Assembly (NCBI GenBank): GCA_963823515.1 | Contig: CAWGMB010000019.1 | Location: forward strand, 186,001 to 250,000 | DNA from: Miltoncostaea sp963823515 | GTDB taxonomy: Bacteria; Actinomycetota; Thermoleophilia; Miltoncostaeales; Miltoncostaeaceae | Length of the DNA stretch: 64,000 nt | Direction: 5' to 3' | Shown here: positions 61,366 to 64,000 of the stretch, one piece after another | Position numbering within the stretch: position 1 is the first letter of the stretch | Layout: every line of letters begins with the position of its first letter | Translations under genes and position numbers: made by a program | The notes under the pieces: model-generated | What the model saw: the letters and a program-made list of their open reading frames with translations, nothing else | Database searches by the model: none | Told to the model about the DNA's origin: nothing

Positions 61366-63120
61366 CTGCTCGACACATTCCAGCTCGCGTTCGTCCAGCG
61401 CGGCGTCGTCGAGGTGCTGCTGCTCTCGGTGGGCGCCGGTCTGCTCGGCACCTGGATCGTCCTGCGCGGGCTGGCCTTCTTCTCGCACGCGGTCGGCACC
61501 GCGGCCTTCCCGGGCCTGGTGCTCGCCGACGGCCTGGGCTTCTCGGCCGCGCTCGGCGCGTTCGGCACGGCGATCGCATTCGCCGTCGGCGTCCGCGCGC
61601 TCGCCGGCCCGCGCACCGACTACGACAGCCTCACCGCCGTCGTCCTCGCCGGGTTCCTGGCCGCCGGGGTGATCCTCGCGAGCGACGTCTTCCAGTCGGG
61701 GGCGAGCATCGAATCGCTGCTCTTCGGCAGCCTGCTGGTGATCGGCACCGGCGACATGGTGTTGGCGGCCGGGGCGTCCGCCCTGGTCGTGCTGGCCGGG
61801 TTCGTCCTCGGCCCCCGGTGGCTCGCCCGCGGCTTCGACCCGGCCGCGTCCCGGGCGATCGGCCTGCGCTCGCCCCTGCCCGACCTCGTGCTCCTCGGCC
61901 TGATCGCCCTGACGACCATCGCCGCGCTGTCGGCGATCGGCGCACTCCTGGCGTCGGCCCTGATCGTGGTGCCCGCCGCGACGGTGCGGCTGTGGACCCG
62001 TCGCCTGCGCACCTGGCAGGCGGGCTCGGTGGCGCTGGCCGCGGCCGAGGGCGTGGCCGGGATCTGGGCGTCCGTGGAGACCAACACGACCCCCGGCGCG
62101 ACGATCGCCGTGATCTCCGGGGGCGTCTTCGCCGTCGCGCTGATCGTCCGGCGCCTGCCCCTGCTCCGCGGGCGGCGGGCGGCGGGCGTGGCGGCGGCGG
62201 CGCTCGTCGTGCTCGTCGCCTCCGGGTGCGCGAGCGGCGGTTCGGACGGCGGCGGCTCCGTGGCCGCGGTCGCCACGACGACCCAGCTGGGCGACCTGGT
62301 GCGCAACGTCGGCGGCGACCGCGTCGACCTCCATCAGATCCTGCAGCCGAACACCGACCCCCACGACTACGAGCCCCGGCCCGACGACGTCGTCGCGACG
62401 GGCGAGGCGTCGGTCGTCTTCACCAGCGGCGACGACCTCGACGCCTGGATGGGCGAGGTCGTCTCGGACGCGGGCGGCGACCCGGCCGTCGTGGACGTCG
62501 GCGCGCGCCTGCCGGTCATGCTGCCCGGGGAGGACCAGAGCGCGCAGGCCTCGCGCGTCGATCCCCACTGGTGGCACGATCCGCGCAACGCCGAGGCCGC
62601 GGTCGCCACCATCCGCGACGCGCTCACCCGGGCCGACCCCGGGGGCGCCGCCGTCTACGCCGCCAACGCGACGGCCTACCTGTCCAGGCTGCGGGCCCTG
62701 GATCGCGGCATCGCCGCGTGCATGGCGGGCGTCCCGGCGTCGAAGCGCAAGCTCGTCACCGACCACGACGCGTTCGGCTACTTCACCCGTCGTTACGGAA
62801 TCACGGTCGTCGGCGCCGTCATCCCCTCCCAGACCACCCAGGCGCAGCCCTCGGCGGGCGACGTGGCGCGGCTGACCGACCTGATCCGGGCCGAGGGCGT
62901 GACCGCGGTCTTCCCGGAGAGCTCGCTCAGCCCGAAGCTCGCCGAGGCGATCGCCGCCGAGACCGGAGTGCGCGTCGGAAACGAGCTCTACGGCGACACG
63001 CTGGGCCCCGCCGGCTCGGCCGGCGCCACCTACCTCGGCATGGAGCGCGCGAACGCGGACGCGATGGTGCGCGGCTTCACCGATGGAGCGCGCGGCTGCG
63101 AGATCGCGGGGATCGGGTGA
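61366..63120 (+). CDS. Metal ABC permease fused to substrate-binding lipoprotein (ZnuB-ZnuA)
   Basis: A 584-residue fusion. No ATG or GTG fits the first helix; CTG 61366 has GGAG seven bases upstream. Residues ~1-270 are an ABC-3 family permease (LLDTFQLAFVQRGVVEVLLL; FFSHAVGTAAFPG; SAIGALLASALIVVPAA). Then comes a lipobox-like AALVVLVASGC (Cys288) and a complete cluster A-I binding protein (~290-584) with the His ligands in DPHDYEP, DPHWWHDP and TDHDAFGYF and an acidic ligand in FPESS. It probably imports zinc or manganese. Whether the joined protein is cut at the lipobox is unknown. Confidence 0.88.
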   Translation: MLDTFQLAFVQRGVVEVLLLSVGAGLLGTWIVLRGLAFFSHAVGTAAFPGLVLADGLGFSAALGAFGTAIAFAVGVRALAGPRTDYDSLTAVVLAGFLAAGVILASDVFQSGASIESLLFGSLLVIGTGDMVLAAGASALVVLAGFVLGPRWLARGFDPAASRAIGLRSPLPDLVLLGLIALTTIAALSAIGALLASALIVVPAATVRLWTRRLRTWQAGSVALAAAEGVAGIWASVETNTTPGATIAVISGGVFAVALIVRRLPLLRGRRAAGVAAAALVVLVASGCASGGSDGGGSVAAVATTTQLGDLVRNVGGDRVDLHQILQPNTDPHDYEPRPDDVVATGEASVVFTSGDDLDAWMGEVVSDAGGDPAVVDVGARLPVMLPGEDQSAQASRVDPHWWHDPRNAEAAVATIRDALTRADPGGAAVYAANATAYLSRLRALDRGIAACMAGVPASKRKLVTDHDAFGYFTRRYGITVVGAVIPSQTTQAQPSAGDVARLTDLIRAEGVTAVFPESSLSPKLAEAIAAETGVRVGNELYGDTLGPAGSAGATYLGMERANADAMVRGFTDGARGCEIAGIG

Positions 63121-63893
63121 GCGCCCCGCAGGCCCTCCTGGAGTGCCGCGGGGTGGCGGCCGGCTACGGCGGGCCGCCGGCCATCGAGGGCATCGACTTC
63201 CGCGTGCTCGCGGGGCAGCGGGTCGGCGTGCTGGGGCCGAACGGCGGCGGCAAGTCGACCCTCTTTCGCGCGATCACGGGGGAGATCCGCCCGACGGAGG
63301 GCACCGTGGAGCTGAGCGGCCGGTGCGCCGTGCTCCCGCAGACCGAGCGCTCGCGCCTCGACTACCCGGTGAGCGCGCTCGACGTGGCGCTGATGGGGGC
63401 CATCGGCCGGCTGCCCTGGTGGCGCCGCCCGGGGCGCGCCGAGCGGCGGGAGGCGCACGAGGCCCTCGAGGTGGTGGGGCTCGGCGACCGTGCCGGGCAC
63501 ACCTTCGGCGAGCTCTCGGGCGGCCAGCGCCAGCGGGTGCTGATCGCCCGCGCGCTGGTGCAGGACGCGCGGCTGGTGCTCCTCGACGAGCCCTTCGCCG
63601 GCCTCGACGCGCCGAGCGCCGACCTCCTCATGCGGCTCCTCGACGAGCTCGCGCAGTCCGGGCACGCGATCCTGATCTCGACCCACGACGTCGAGCAGGT
63701 GGCGGCCTGGGACCTCGTGCTGTGCGTCAACCGGCGCCAGATCGCGTTCGGCCCCCCCGAGGGGACGCTGACGGTGCCCGTTCTCGAGACCACCTACGGC
63801 GAGGCCATCGTCACGCTCCCCGACGACGGCACCGGCGCCCACCGGGGCGTGCTCCCGGCCGTTCACCACCACGACCACGAGCACGAGCAGTGA
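63117..63893 (+). CDS. znuC: Metal ABC transporter ATPase with His-rich tail
   Basis: A 258-residue ATPase from GTG 63117, overlapping the fused gene by four bases. Walker A GPNGGGKST, Q-loop in VLPQTERSR, signature LSGGQRQR, Walker B VLLDEPFAG, and switch His in STHDVEQ are all present. The C-terminus ends HHHDHEHEQ, a metal-binding tail that may sense or buffer zinc. It drives uptake by the permease parts. Confidence 0.94.
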   Translation: MSAPQALLECRGVAAGYGGPPAIEGIDFRVLAGQRVGVLGPNGGGKSTLFRAITGEIRPTEGTVELSGRCAVLPQTERSRLDYPVSALDVALMGAIGRLPWWRRPGRAERREAHEALEVVGLGDRAGHTFGELSGGQRQRVLIARALVQDARLVLLDEPFAGLDAPSADLLMRLLDELAQSGHAILISTHDVEQVAAWDLVLCVNRRQIAFGPPEGTLTVPVLETTYGEAIVTLPDDGTGAHRGVLPAVHHHDHEHEQ

Positions 63894-64000
63894 TGGGCGG
63901 CCTCTGGGGGGCGCTCGCCGATCCGTGGGCGCAGACGATCTTCCAGCGGGCGGCCGCGGAGGTCGTGCTGCTCGGCGTCGCCGGGGGGCTGCTGGGCTGC
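63893..64000 (+). CDS. Second metal ABC permease, 5' part
   Basis: Starts at ATG 63893, overlapping the ATPase stop (TGATG). The 36 residues visible (FQRAAAEVVLLGVAGGLLG) form the start of an ABC-3 family permease, similar to the first helix of the fused gene. It is cut by the window edge. The operon thus encodes two permeases, possibly forming a heterodimer. Confidence 0.85.
   Translation, partial: MGGLWGALADPWAQTIFQRAAAEVVLLGVAGGLLGC

Noticed and set aside
60402..63116. Very long plus-strand frame upstream of the metal ATPase
   Set aside because: Only its last part (63117-63893) is a real gene; the rest is the antisense of lgt and a shadow of the permease-receptor fusion.

Overview
The window is a stretch of very GC-rich chromosome of a deep-branching actinobacterium. 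The evidence is the gene order fhaA-fhaB-pstP-ftsW/rodA-pbpA-pknB, a DUF4446 protein, an F420-type (DDN family) reductase-like protein, many GTG starts and tightly overlapping operons. A class Thermoleophilia-like lineage is my best guess, made from gene content only. Two housekeeping genes (pheA and the fhaA-like gene) each carry a single extra base in a C/G run, which suits either a draft or metagenome assembly or real decay.

Layout. 1-8.9 kb is a mixed metabolic region: the end of an acyl-CoA ligase, an epoxide-hydrolase-like enzyme, an SDR that lacks its catalytic-serine segment, NDH-2, a DDN-type protein, a stand-alone lipoyl domain, a subtilase and an FTR1 iron permease. 9.0-16.6 kb is accessory. 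An intact tRNA-Arg(CCU) on the minus strand is followed, on its 3' side, by two truncated direct copies of its 3' end at 10.55 and 9.0 kb. Between the copies lie gene remnants (arylsulfatase tail, acyl-CoA synthetase tail, universal stress protein pseudogene), a transporter, a fused USP-CBS-USP protein and a single type I-E-like CRISPR repeat. 17-18.3 kb holds a broken serine hydrolase.

18.3-34.9 kb is the core of the window. After an HNH nuclease, pheA, a DUF4446 protein and a tRNA-Leu comes a long plus-strand cell-wall and signalling operon. It contains a kinase with a polytopic C-terminus, two FHA proteins, a PP2C phosphatase, a SEDS glycosyltransferase, a class B PBP, PknB with four PASTA repeats and D-Ala-D-Ala ligase, followed by a phosphoesterase and two envelope proteins. 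Nearly every junction overlaps by 1-4 bases, so kinase, phosphatase, phosphopeptide readers and peptidoglycan enzymes are probably made together.

34.8-47.4 kb carries a GGDEF/EAL protein, two overlapping Xer-type recombinases behind another membrane kinase, response regulators, a histidine kinase, a GT2-GtrA fusion and tRNAs for Tyr, Thr and Met. 47.4-49.1 kb is eroded, with an ECF-sigma fragment and a degenerate integrase.

49.2-53.3 kb is a cobalamin-riboswitch-controlled uptake operon: a DUF4430 lipoprotein, EcfT, a fused double EcfA ATPase and an S component. 53-61 kb holds an ArgH-like lyase, a methyltransferase, a LysR regulator, a STAS protein, MscS, IlvD and Lgt. From 61.3 kb to the end is a zinc/manganese-type ABC operon with a Fur/Zur-like half-site. 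Its first gene fuses a permease to a complete substrate-binding lipoprotein, and it is followed by an ATPase with a His-rich tail and a second permease cut by the window edge.
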